Shown here: positions 16,698 through 24,516 of the stretch, in pieces
How the letters are laid out: the number at the start of each line of letters is the position of its first letter
How positions within the stretch are numbered: position 1 is the stretch's first letter
Assembly (NCBI GenBank): GCA_040391135.1
Contig: JBEBYL010000017.1
Coordinates: forward strand, 1 to 64,000
Length of the DNA stretch: 64,000 bases
Direction of reading: 5' to 3'
DNA from: G025836975 sp040391135
GTDB taxonomy: Bacteria; Pseudomonadota; Gammaproteobacteria; Burkholderiales; Burkholderiaceae_B
The notes under the pieces: generated by a model
What the model was told of the DNA's origin: nothing
Databases searched by the model: none
The model's input: the letters and a program-made list of their open reading frames with translations, nothing else
Translations under genes and position numbers: made by a program

Positions 16698-18212
16698 ATG
16701 AAAGCCTGGTTCTGGACACTGCTGGTATTCATCGCCGCCGTCGCCCTGGCGCTGGTGTTGCGCGATCACAGCGGCAACGTGCTCATCATCGCCCAACCCT
16801 GGCGGATCGAGCTTTCGCTGACCTTGGCGGTATTGCTGATACTGGCCAGCTTCATCATCTTGTACATTGTCCTGCGCGCGCTGGCCTGGATAGGCGGCGG
16901 CCCCGAGCGTTTCCGCTCCTGGCGCAGCCTGCGCTCGCAGAAGCGCGAGCACGAGCTGCTGGAAAGCGGCTGGATCAATGTGCTGGAAGGGCGCTATACC
17001 GAAGCCGAGAAAGATTTGTCGCGGCTGCTGGGCAAGACTCGCTCGGGCAGCCGCAAGGTGTTGGCCGGACTGGCTTCGGCGCGCGCTTCGCATCACCTGG
17101 GCGAGTTCGAACGGCGCGACCAGGCGCTGGCGCTGGCGCGGGAAAGCGCCGGCAACGACCCGCGCCTGCGCGAGGCGGCCGCCACCGTGGCCGCCGAAAT
17201 GTATCTGGACCAGAATCGCCCGCAAGACGCCCTGGTGCTGCTGCAGCCCTTGCAGGATGCCAATTCGCGTTACTTCCACGCCACCCGCCTCTTGTTGCGC
17301 GCGCACCGGCAGTTGCGCAACGACGACCGTGTCTACGAATTGACGCGCTTGCTGGCGCGCCGCGGCATCCTGGAAAAATCCGAGTCCTTGCAGCTTATCG
17401 AGACATCGGCGGCCGCGCGTTTGCAGGCCGGCGGCCCGGAAGGCTTCAAGGCCATCTGGGGCGACTTGAAATCCGACGAGCGGACGCTGCCCGACATCGC
17501 CCTGGCGGCGGCCGGCATCCAGCAGTCGCAAGGCAATATCGACGAAGCCTCGCGCATTCTTGAAGCAGCCCTGCAGGTTCGGCTGGAGCCCCGCTTGCTC
17601 AATGCCTATTCGCAATGCCCGCCCGAGCATGTCGCGCGGCGGCTTAGCAAGGCCGAGCTCTGGCTCAAATCCAATCCCGACGATTCGTCCTTGCTGGCGG
17701 CGCTGGGCAATCTTTGCCTGACCGGCGAACTATGGGGGCAGGGCGAGCATTACCTGCTGCGCAGCATGAAGCTGCGCAGCGATATGCGCATCCATGCCTT
17801 GCTGGGCAATCTGTATGACCGCCTGGGCCGGGCCGACGATGCCGCCCGGCATTGGCGCCTGGCTTCCGGCGTGGCGGGCGTACTGCCTGTGCTGCCGACC
17901 AGCCGGGCCCTGCCGGCCGCCGACACGCGCGGCGATCCCACCCTGATCGATGTCGGGCGCATGCCCCAGGCGCGCGTCCTGCGCGATATGGCGGTGCCTG
18001 TGGCCGCCAGCGCCGCCGATTTCGCCGGCGACGAACTGGGCGATTCGGTGGCGGCGTCGGTTCTGGCGCCGGAGCCTCCGCCGCCCGATATCCCTTCATC
18101 CGCCACCGCCGGCGAAGCCGGGCTTGACGAATATTTCGACAGCGCCCCGATTCCCGGCGTTGACGTGTCCCAGACATCCGACCGCCCTGCGCGAGGGCCC
18201 AGTCGAACCTGA
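16698..18212 (+). CDS. hemY: HemY-family inner-membrane TPR protein
   Basis: This is the proteobacterial HemY, unrelated to the Bacillus protoporphyrinogen oxidase of the same name. The 504-residue protein has two N-terminal transmembrane helices (about 5-21 and 35-60) followed by tetratricopeptide-like helices, e.g. WINVLEGRYTEAEKDLSRLLG and LLGNLYDRLGRADDAARHWRLA. The last ~100 residues are Pro/Ala-rich and acidic, probably disordered. It is thought to act around late haem synthesis, with no defined reaction. It is translationally close to hemX; ppa follows after 39 bp. Confidence 0.92.
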   Translation: MKAWFWTLLVFIAAVALALVLRDHSGNVLIIAQPWRIELSLTLAVLLILASFIILYIVLRALAWIGGGPERFRSWRSLRSQKREHELLESGWINVLEGRYTEAEKDLSRLLGKTRSGSRKVLAGLASARASHHLGEFERRDQALALARESAGNDPRLREAAATVAAEMYLDQNRPQDALVLLQPLQDANSRYFHATRLLLRAHRQLRNDDRVYELTRLLARRGILEKSESLQLIETSAAARLQAGGPEGFKAIWGDLKSDERTLPDIALAAAGIQQSQGNIDEASRILEAALQVRLEPRLLNAYSQCPPEHVARRLSKAELWLKSNPDDSSLLAALGNLCLTGELWGQGEHYLLRSMKLRSDMRIHALLGNLYDRLGRADDAARHWRLASGVAGVLPVLPTSRALPAADTRGDPTLIDVGRMPQARVLRDMAVPVAASAADFAGDELGDSVAASVLAPEPPPPDIPSSATAGEAGLDEYFDSAPIPGVDVSQTSDRPARGPSRT

Positions 18213-18251
18213 GTTCTTTTTACATTCATATCCTTAAGGTCAGAACCTAGC

Positions 18252-18788
18252 ATGAGTTTAGAGCGCGTACCCGCCGGCACCAACCTGCCGGAAGAATTCA
18301 ACGTCATCATCGAAATTCCCATGAATGCGGATCCGGTCAAATACGAAGTCGATAAAGACTCCGGCTCCGTGTTCGTCGACCGCTTCATGCTGACGGCCAT
18401 GCATTATCCTTGCAACTACGGCTATATTCCGCAAACCATTTCCGACGATGGCGACCCCGTGGACGTGCTGGTGCTGGCTCCCTTCCCGGTGCAAGTGGGC
18501 GCGGTGATCCGCTCGCGCGCGATCGGCGTGCTGCACATGGATGACGAAGCCGGCGGCGACGCAAAGCTGCTGGCTGTGCCGGTGGACAAGCTGTACCCTC
18601 CCTACCGCAACATCAAAAGCCCCGACGACCTGCCTGTCGAAGAGCTGGCCCGCATCCAGCACTTTTTCGAACACTACAAAGACCTGGAAAAGGGCAAGTG
18701 GGTAAAAGTGAAGGGCTGGGACGGCAAGGAAGCCGCGCTCAAGGAAATCCGCGACGGCGCCGAGCGCTATGCAAAAGGAAGCAAATAA
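18252..18788 (+). CDS. ppa: Inorganic pyrophosphatase (family I)
   Basis: Hydrolyses pyrophosphate to drive biosynthetic reactions. At 178 residues it has the usual length of the bacterial hexameric enzyme. Motifs seen are EIPMNADPVKYEVDKDSG, the signature DDGDPVDVLVL with metal-binding aspartates, and KLYPPYRNIKSPDDLP. Its stop codon shares its last base with the start of the next gene. Confidence 0.98.
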   Translation: MSLERVPAGTNLPEEFNVIIEIPMNADPVKYEVDKDSGSVFVDRFMLTAMHYPCNYGYIPQTISDDGDPVDVLVLAPFPVQVGAVIRSRAIGVLHMDDEAGGDAKLLAVPVDKLYPPYRNIKSPDDLPVEELARIQHFFEHYKDLEKGKWVKVKGWDGKEAALKEIRDGAERYAKGSK

Positions 18789-19495
18789 TGACAACGACCA
18801 TTATTCCAGCCCATCCCGTTGCCGCCTTGCCGGTCGCCGGGTCCGATGCCGTCTTTCCCGTGCGCCGCGTCTACTGCGTGGGCCGCAACTATGCCGAGCA
18901 TGCCAAGGAAATGGGCTTCACCGGCCGCGAAGACCCTTTCTTCTTCTGCAAGCCCGCCGATGCGCTGCTCAATGTGGCCGACGGCCAGACGGGCGCCATG
19001 CCTTACCCTCCCAAGACCTCGAATCTGCATTACGAGATCGAACTGGTCGTGGCGCTGGACAAGGGCGGGCGCGACCTGACCGTTGAACAGGCGGCGGCCT
19101 GCGTATGGGGCTATGCCATCGGCCTGGACATGACGCGCCGCGACCTGCAGGGCGAAGCCAAGAAACAGGGTCGTCCCTGGGAAGTGGGCAAGGCCTTTGA
19201 TCTGTCCGCGCCCATAGGCCCCCTGCATCCGCGCAGCAAGGTCGGCACGCTGGATTCCGGTGCGATCTCGCTAAGCGTGAACGGCACGGTCAAGCAGTCC
19301 AGCGACTTGTCGCAGATGATCTGGAATGTGGCTGAATCCATCGCCTATCTGTCGGGCCTGTTCGAACTGAAAGCCGGCGACATCATCTTCACGGGCACGC
19401 CCGAAGGCGTCGGTCCGGTCGTGGCGGGCGACACCATGGTCGGTGCCGTTTCCGGCCTGGGCGAATTGCATGTAAAAGTGGCGAACCCATCGTAG
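18788..19495 (+). CDS. Fumarylacetoacetate hydrolase (FAH)-family protein
   Basis: Start ATG at 18788 overlaps the ppa stop by one base (TAATG) and gives 235 residues. FAH-fold enzymes hydrolyse or decarboxylate 1,3-dicarbonyl acids such as acylpyruvates with a bound Mg2+. Seen here are YCVGRNYAEHAKEMG, the metal-binding glutamates in LHYEIELVVAL, Asp/Arg in GLDMTRRDLQ, GRPWEVGKAFD and DIIFTGTPEGVGPV. The length and motifs resemble FAHD1-type acylpyruvase/oxaloacetate decarboxylase. The exact substrate is not determined by the sequence. Confidence 0.88.
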   Translation: MTTTIIPAHPVAALPVAGSDAVFPVRRVYCVGRNYAEHAKEMGFTGREDPFFFCKPADALLNVADGQTGAMPYPPKTSNLHYEIELVVALDKGGRDLTVEQAAACVWGYAIGLDMTRRDLQGEAKKQGRPWEVGKAFDLSAPIGPLHPRSKVGTLDSGAISLSVNGTVKQSSDLSQMIWNVAESIAYLSGLFELKAGDIIFTGTPEGVGPVVAGDTMVGAVSGLGELHVKVANPS

Positions 19496-19532
19496 AATAG
19501 CGCCACTGCAATACTATAAAAAGGAATTCGCC

Positions 19533-19664
19533 ATGGGCACGAAAATTCTGGCTTCACTGGCCTTGCTGGGCTGCCTGCTGATGGCGGGCTGCGCCAACAC
19601 GGTAGCCGGCGCAGGGGAAGACATCAGCAACGTCGGCCACGCCATTACCAAGTCCACGAAGTAA
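19533..19664 (+). CDS. Entericidin A/B-like small lipoprotein
   Basis: Encodes 43 residues: a signal peptide MGTKILASLALLGCLLMAGC with lipobox LMAGC (lipidated Cys20), then ANTVAGAGEDISNVGHAITK. That mature part is the entericidin pattern, a short amphipathic helix with NTVxGAGxDI. In E. coli the EcnA/EcnB pair acts as antidote/toxin in stationary phase. Here only one copy is present, so its role is uncertain. It is preceded by AAAAAGGAATT, a good ribosome site, and followed by a strong terminator. Confidence 0.85.
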   Translation: MGTKILASLALLGCLLMAGCANTVAGAGEDISNVGHAITKSTK

Positions 19665-19687
19665 ACGCCGTAAAAAGGCAGTAAACG

Positions 19688-19722
19688 AAAAGCCCCGTTC
19701 ATGTTTGAACGGGGCTTTTTTT
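19688..19722 (+). terminator. Strong intrinsic terminator
   Basis: AGCCCCGTTCA (19691-19701) pairs perfectly with TGAACGGGGCT (19706-19716) around a 4-nt loop. It is flanked by an A run on the left and seven T on the right, so it could work in both directions. It closes the hem-ppa-FAH-entericidin block and separates it from the phosphonate genes. Confidence 0.93.
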
Positions 19723-19838
19723 ATTCGCGGCCGGGGCGATAAGCAGCCGGCCCGCAACCCTCGCGGTCCAGGCGATAAGCGCCTCTGCATGGGAAATCGC
19801 GCCACGCGGGCCTTCCATCCTATCGCCCCGACTGAGTC

Positions 19839-19867
19839 CGTTCACAAAACTGTCACCTCAGATTCAT
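19839..19867 (+). promoter_or_regulatory. Pho-box-like repeat upstream of phnC
   Basis: CGTTCAC-AAAA-CTGTCAC (19839-19856) fits the PhoB box of two CTGTCAT-like 7-mers separated by 4 bp. A degenerate third unit, GATTCAT (19861-19867), keeps the 11-bp period. It lies 74-102 bp before the phnC start. This is the expected site for phosphate-starvation activation of phosphonate use by PhoB. Confidence 0.78.
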
Positions 19868-19940
19868 CCCCTGGTCATACGCGCTTTCTAAGATGCGAGG
19901 CATCAAAGGCGGCGTGCCGCCTGGCTTTCTGGGGAAACAT

Positions 19941-20774
19941 ATGGACTCGGTAATCCGTGTCGACGGCTTGAACAAAAGTTTCGGCGGCAAACAGGTTCTG
20001 TTCAATCTGGGCCTGGCCGTGCAGCCGGGCGAAATGGTCGCCTTGATCGGCGCGTCGGGCTCGGGCAAGTCGACCTTGCTGCGCCACCTGGCGGGCCTGG
20101 CCTGCGGCGACCGCAACGATGCAAGCTGCATACATGTGCTGGGACAGCCCGTTCAAGCGGCGGGCCGCCTGAACGGCCAGGTGCGCCGCCTGCGGGCCGA
20201 CATCGGCTACATCTTCCAGCAATTCAATCTGGTGGGCCGCCTTAGCGTGCTGAGCAATGTGCTGCTGGGCCATCTGGGCCGCATACCGCGCTGGCGCGGC
20301 TCGCTGGGCTTGTTCAACGCCGAGGAAAAAGACCGCGCCATGGCCGCGCTGGAGCGGGTGGGGCTTGCCCAGTACGCGCACCGCCGCGCTTCCACCCTGT
20401 CGGGCGGCCAGCAGCAGCGCGTTGCGATAGCCCGCGCATTGAGCCAACAGGCTGAAGTGATTCTGGCCGACGAGCCGATTGCATCGCTGGATCCCGAATC
20501 GGCGCGCAAGGTCATGGATATCCTGGCCGATATCAATCAGCGCGACGGCAAGACGGTGGTGGTTACGCTACACCAGGTGGACTATGCCGTCCGCTATTGC
20601 GAACGCGTTGTGGCCCTGAAATCGGGCCATGTCCATTTTGACGGCTCGGTCGATGCATTGAGCGGTCCCTTTCTGAATGAGTTGTACGGCGGCGATCTGG
20701 ACACGTCCCTGTTGTTTCCAGAGCCGGCGCAACGACGTGCCCCGTCACATCGCATATCCCTTGTCGCCGCCTGA
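19941..20774 (+). CDS. phnC: Phosphonate ABC transporter ATP-binding protein PhnC
   Basis: ATPase that powers phosphonate uptake with PhnD and PhnE. The start is placed at MDSVIRVDGLNKSFGG (19941; 277 residues), because the 16 codons upstream in frame have no family counterpart. Walker A is GASGSGKST, the Q loop lies in IGYIFQQFNLV, the signature is LSGGQQQR and Walker B is VILADEP. The C-terminus is extended by about 30 residues after the usual end. phnD follows after a 77-bp gap containing a palindrome. Confidence 0.96.
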   Translation: MDSVIRVDGLNKSFGGKQVLFNLGLAVQPGEMVALIGASGSGKSTLLRHLAGLACGDRNDASCIHVLGQPVQAAGRLNGQVRRLRADIGYIFQQFNLVGRLSVLSNVLLGHLGRIPRWRGSLGLFNAEEKDRAMAALERVGLAQYAHRRASTLSGGQQQRVAIARALSQQAEVILADEPIASLDPESARKVMDILADINQRDGKTVVVTLHQVDYAVRYCERVVALKSGHVHFDGSVDALSGPFLNELYGGDLDTSLLFPEPAQRRAPSHRISLVAA

Positions 20775-20809
20775 TTCATCACGCGGGCAAGGGAGTATTT
20801 TTCACCCGG

Positions 20810-20823
20810 CTTGTCTAGACAAG
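20810..20823. promoter_or_regulatory. Perfect 14-bp palindrome upstream of phnD (candidate PhnF operator)
   Basis: CTTGTCTAGACAAG is self-complementary and lies 29 bp before the phnD start. It resembles GntR/HutC-subfamily operators, including the mycobacterial PhnF site TGGTATAGACCA. A 13/14-identical copy occurs at the start of phnF (22758-22771). PhnF binding is inferred. Confidence 0.7.
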
Positions 20824-20851
20824 TCAACGAAGCACTACCTGGAGTATTGAT

Positions 20852-21856
20852 ATGTTTAAAGGCATGCATAAAGCCCTTCTGGCTTCCGCCGTAGCCGGTA
20901 TGACCCTGTGCGGAGCCGCGAATGCCGCGGAACCCAAGGAACTGAACTTCGGCATTATTTCAACCGAGTCCTCGCAGAACCTGAAGGCCCAGTGGGATCC
21001 CTTCCTGGCCGAGATGAGCAAGCGTACCGGCATGAAAATCAATTCCTTCTTTGCTCCCGACTACGCCGGCATCATCCAGGGCATGCGTTTCAATAAAGTG
21101 GACGTCGCCTGGTACGGCAATAAGTCCGCCATGGAAGCGGTGGATCGCGCGGGCGGCGAAATCTTCGCCCAAACGGTGGCGGCCAATGGCAATCCGGGCT
21201 ACTGGAGCCTGCTGATCGCGCACAAGAGCAGCCCTATCAATTCAGTGGAAGACATGCTGAAGAATGCCAAGACCCTGACCTTCGGCAATGGCGACCCCAA
21301 CTCGACCTCGGGCTATCTGGTTCCCGGCTATTACGTGTTCGCCAAGAACAATGTCGAAGCCAACAAGATATTCAAGCGCACCCTGAATGCCAGCCATGAA
21401 GTCAATGCCTTGAGCGTGGCCAACAAGCAGGTCGACGTGGCCACCTTCAACACCGAAGGCATGGAGCGTCTGCAGGAAACCAATCCGGCCAAGGCGGCCG
21501 AGCTGAAGGTCATCTGGAAGTCGCCGCTGATTCCGGCCGATCCCATCGTATGGCGCAAGAACCTGCCCGAGGAAACCAAGAAGAAGATCAACGATTTCTT
21601 CACCAACTACGGCGCCAACGAGAAAGAGCTTGCCGTGCTGGCCGGTTTGCAGTGGGGCAAGTTCCGCGCTTCGACCGACGACCAGTTGCTGCCCATACGC
21701 CAGCTGGAGCTGTTCAAGCAGCGCAGCCAGGTCAGTGTCGACAGCACGCTCAATGACGCTGAAAAGCAGGCCAGGCTGAAGGATATCGATGCCAGCCTTG
21801 AAAAGCTGTCGGCGCGCATGGATGCGCTCGACAAGAAAGTGGCCAGCGCCAAGTAG
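20852..21856 (+). CDS. phnD: Phosphonate-binding periplasmic protein PhnD
   Basis: Solute-binding component of the phosphonate ABC transporter. The 334-residue protein has a cleavable signal peptide (about 1-26, MFKGMHKALLASAVAGMTLCGAA...NA) and a type II binding-protein fold. The PhnD segments LNFGIISTESSQNLKAQWDPFLAEMSKRTG, FAPDYAGIIQGMRFNKVDVAWYG and FGNGDPNSTSGYLVPGYYVF are present. The last ~50 residues are helical and charged, as in 2-aminoethylphosphonate binders. It has its own palindromic operator upstream, so separate control from phnC is possible. Confidence 0.95.
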   Translation: MFKGMHKALLASAVAGMTLCGAANAAEPKELNFGIISTESSQNLKAQWDPFLAEMSKRTGMKINSFFAPDYAGIIQGMRFNKVDVAWYGNKSAMEAVDRAGGEIFAQTVAANGNPGYWSLLIAHKSSPINSVEDMLKNAKTLTFGNGDPNSTSGYLVPGYYVFAKNNVEANKIFKRTLNASHEVNALSVANKQVDVATFNTEGMERLQETNPAKAAELKVIWKSPLIPADPIVWRKNLPEETKKKINDFFTNYGANEKELAVLAGLQWGKFRASTDDQLLPIRQLELFKQRSQVSVDSTLNDAEKQARLKDIDASLEKLSARMDALDKKVASAK

Positions 21857-21921
21857 GCAATGGAAAAGGGCGCCGCCTGCGCTGTGCCGCAGGCCGCCCA
21901 CCCGAAACCAGGAACATTCAA

Positions 21922-22722
21922 ATGACCACACTTGCGTCCGCTACGGGCTCCGGCCAGGCCCCCGCCAATGGCCGTTCATGGCGGCAATGGCTGGGCTGGG
22001 CCGTGGTGGCCCTTATCCTGGCCTGGTCCTGGAACGGCGCCGAAATGAATCCGGCCATGTTGTGGCGGGACGCCGACAATATGCGGGTATTCCTGGCTGA
22101 TTTTTTTCCGCCCGATTTCCGGTATTGGCGGCTGTACCTGAGCGAAATGCTCGTCACCGTGCAGATCGCGGTGTGGGGCACGGCACTGGCCATTGTCTGC
22201 TCGATCCCCCTGGGGATACTGTGTTCCGAGAATATTGCGCCATGGTGGATATGCCAGCCCGTCCGACGGGTCATGGATGCCTTTCGCTCCATCAATGAAA
22301 TGGTCTTCGCCATGCTGTTCGTGGTGGCCGTCGGCCTGGGGCCTTTTGCCGGCGTCATGGCGCTGTTCATCGGAACCACCGGCGTGCTGGCCAAGCTGTT
22401 TGCCGAAGCGGTCGAAGCCATCGATCCCGGGCCGGTCGAAGGCGTGCGCGCCACTGGCGCCAGCGCCTTGCAGGAAGTCATCTACGGTGTCATACCGCAA
22501 GTGCTGCCCCTGTGGATCTCGTATTCGCTGTACCGCTTCGAGTCGAATGTGCGCTCGGCCACCGTCGTCGGCATGGTCGGCGCGGGCGGCATAGGCGTCA
22601 CCTTGTGGGAAGCCATACGCGGTTTCCAGCTGGCCCAGACCTGCGCCATTCTGATCATCATCATTATCGCCGTCAGCGTCATCGACATCGTGTCGCAGCG
22701 CTTGCGCAAGCATTTCATTTAA
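21922..22722 (+). CDS. phnE: Phosphonate ABC transporter permease PhnE
   Basis: Inner-membrane permease of 266 residues with about six hydrophobic segments. The permease (EAA) loop reads LFAEAVEAIDPGPVEGVRATGASALQEVIYGVIPQVLPLW, and GMVGAGGIGVTLWEAI follows near the end. There is a single phnE copy, unlike loci with two half-permeases. It ends 30 bp before the proposed phnF start. Confidence 0.95.
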   Translation: MTTLASATGSGQAPANGRSWRQWLGWAVVALILAWSWNGAEMNPAMLWRDADNMRVFLADFFPPDFRYWRLYLSEMLVTVQIAVWGTALAIVCSIPLGILCSENIAPWWICQPVRRVMDAFRSINEMVFAMLFVVAVGLGPFAGVMALFIGTTGVLAKLFAEAVEAIDPGPVEGVRATGASALQEVIYGVIPQVLPLWISYSLYRFESNVRSATVVGMVGAGGIGVTLWEAIRGFQLAQTCAILIIIIIAVSVIDIVSQRLRKHFI

Positions 22723-22752
22723 CGCATGGGGCTTCGATGCCCTTTATTGGCT

Positions 22753-23475
22753 ATGGACTTGTCTAGACAGGAAGTGCCCAGGTATATGGAGCTGGCCAAG
22801 GTGCTGCGCAGCGAGCTGGGCACATATCGGAGCGGGGATTATCTGCCCTCCGAAACACAGCTGGCGCAGCGCTTCGGCGTGAACCGCCACACCTTGCGGC
22901 GCGCGGTGGATGTGCTGATTCTGGAAGGCAGCGTGTTGCGCCACAAGGGGCGCGGCACCTGCGTGCTGCCCAGGCCCATTGTCTATCCCGTCAGTGCGGC
23001 CAGTGCCTACAGCAAGACGCTGTCGGACATGGGTTTCCGCTCGAAGGCAATATTGCTGGGCCGACGCCAGCGGCCGGCCCACCCGGACGAAGCCCGCGAC
23101 CTGGCGCTTGCGCCGCAAGAGGCCGTGCTTGAGCTGCAGACCTTGCGCATGCTGGACGAACAACCGATCAGTCTGATCACGCATTGTTTTGCGGCCCGGC
23201 ATCAGGAGACCCTTGGCGACTACGGCGGCGGCTCCATGCGGCAGCACCTGGAACAGAAAAACATCGTGCTCAAGCGGGTGTCGACATTGATCGGCGCCCG
23301 GACCCCCACGCAGCAGGATGCGATCCGCCTGCTCATGCCGCGCCATACGCCAGTGCTGAGCATACGCACGCTATCCAGTGATGCGTCCGGCGTGCCGTTC
23401 GAGCTGTCCCGCTCGGTCAGCCGCGCCGACCGTTTCCAGTACCACGTTATTTCCGGAGAACGACATGAGGATTGA
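22753..23475 (+). CDS. phnF: GntR/HutC-family regulator PhnF
   Basis: Local transcriptional regulator of the phosphonate genes. The winged helix (about 10-75) reads VPRYMELAKVLRSELGTYRSGDYLPSETQLAQRFGVNRHTLRRAVDVL. It is followed by a UTRA ligand domain (about 90-235). I chose ATG 22753 (240 residues) because the family begins just before PRY; an ATG at 22726 is also in frame. The candidate operator covers codons 2-7, so phnF may repress its own operon. The end overlaps phnG by 11 bp. Confidence 0.9.
   Translation: MDLSRQEVPRYMELAKVLRSELGTYRSGDYLPSETQLAQRFGVNRHTLRRAVDVLILEGSVLRHKGRGTCVLPRPIVYPVSAASAYSKTLSDMGFRSKAILLGRRQRPAHPDEARDLALAPQEAVLELQTLRMLDEQPISLITHCFAARHQETLGDYGGGSMRQHLEQKNIVLKRVSTLIGARTPTQQDAIRLLMPRHTPVLSIRTLSSDASGVPFELSRSVSRADRFQYHVISGERHED
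22758..22771. promoter_or_regulatory. Second copy of the phn palindrome, at the start of phnF
   Basis: CTTGTCTAGACAGG differs at one position from the perfect palindrome before phnD (20810-20823). It lies within the first codons of phnF. If the regulator binds here it would block transcription into phnF-G-H-I-J-K-L-M-N-P. The location at a start codon leaves open whether translation actually begins further downstream (next in-frame ATG 22786). Confidence 0.65.
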
Positions 23476-23920
23476 AGAGGGCGCGCAAAGCGCCTTGAAC
23501 CCGCGCCAACGATGGATGCGCATTCTTGCGCGTGCCGGCGCACGGCTGCAAGCCTATAGCGATGAACTGCGCACGCCCGAGCATCGTTTCATACGCCCCG
23601 CCGAGGCGGGCATGGTCATGGTGCGCGGCCGGGTGGGCGCAAGCGGCGGAGCGTTCAACCTGGGCGAAATGACCGTGACCCGCTGCGTCGTGCAATTGGT
23701 TGACGGCTGCACGGGCCACAGCTATGTCGCGGGCCGCAGCAGGCCGCATGCGGAGCTGGCGGCCCTGGCCGATGCGCTTTTGCAAAGCCCGCAGGCTGCG
23801 CGCTGGATGGCGCTGGTGGATACGCTGGAGCAGGAACAGGCCGCCAGCCGCGCGGGGCGGGCGGCGCAGAGCGCCGCCACCAAGGTGGATTTCACCACGC
23901 TGGTACGAGGAGAAGACTGA
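23465..23920 (+). CDS. phnG: C-P lyase complex subunit PhnG
   Basis: Component of the PhnGHIJ core that transfers phosphonate to ribose and breaks the C-P bond. The 151-residue protein starts at MRIEEGAQSALNPRQRWMRILARAG (23465). Its family stretches FIRPAEAGMVMVRGRVGASGGAFNLGEMTVTRCVVQL and GHSYVAGRSRPHAELAAL are clear. It overlaps phnF by 11 bp, and its TGA shares a base with the phnH start. Confidence 0.95.
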   Translation: MRIEEGAQSALNPRQRWMRILARAGARLQAYSDELRTPEHRFIRPAEAGMVMVRGRVGASGGAFNLGEMTVTRCVVQLVDGCTGHSYVAGRSRPHAELAALADALLQSPQAARWMALVDTLEQEQAASRAGRAAQSAATKVDFTTLVRGED

Positions 23921-24516
23921 TGAGGGACAGTATGTTGCAACCGGCCATGCCGGATCCTGTCACGGCCATGCAAAGGGTGTTCCGCCTGGCGCTCAACGCC
24001 ATGTCGGAGCCCGGCACCCTACAGCGCGTGGACCATGTGCCCGAGCTGGACAGGCTGGCGCCGGCCACCTATGCGCTGTGCCTGACGCTGCTGGACGCCG
24101 ATACGCCGGTATGGATTGCGCCGTTGCTCGATACGCCGGCGCTGCGGGCCAACCTGGCGTTTCATTGTGCATGCCCCGTCGTCCAGGCCCGCGAGGACGC
24201 CGCCTTTGCGGTACTGACCGTGGACGAACTGGACGAGCTTTCCGGCTTCAACATCGGCACCGACAGGGATCCGGATATTTCCTGCACGCTGCTGGTTCAG
24301 CTGGACAGCCTGGAAGAGGGCGCGGCCACATCCTGGCGCGGGCCCGGCATATTGAACAAGCGCGTCATGCGCCTGCCGGTGGCCGCCGGCTTCTGGACCC
24401 GGCGCAGCCAGCATGGCTTCCCCAAGGGCCTGGATATGTTTTTTACCGCCGGGCGGGAAATGACGGGGCTGCCTCGCAGCACCCGCGTACAGCCCGCCGT
24501 TCAAGGAGTGATCTGA
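23920..24516 (+). CDS. phnH: C-P lyase complex subunit PhnH
   Basis: Non-catalytic core subunit of C-P lyase with a PLP-transferase-like fold lacking PLP residues in characterised homologues. The 198-residue protein shows DPVTAMQRVFRLALNAMSEPGTLQRV, a typical N-terminus, and FWTRRSQHGFPKGLDMFFT near the end. The start at 23920 is supported by GAGGAGA a few bases upstream and TGATG coupling to phnG. Confidence 0.95.
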   Translation: MRDSMLQPAMPDPVTAMQRVFRLALNAMSEPGTLQRVDHVPELDRLAPATYALCLTLLDADTPVWIAPLLDTPALRANLAFHCACPVVQAREDAAFAVLTVDELDELSGFNIGTDRDPDISCTLLVQLDSLEEGAATSWRGPGILNKRVMRLPVAAGFWTRRSQHGFPKGLDMFFTAGREMTGLPRSTRVQPAVQGVI

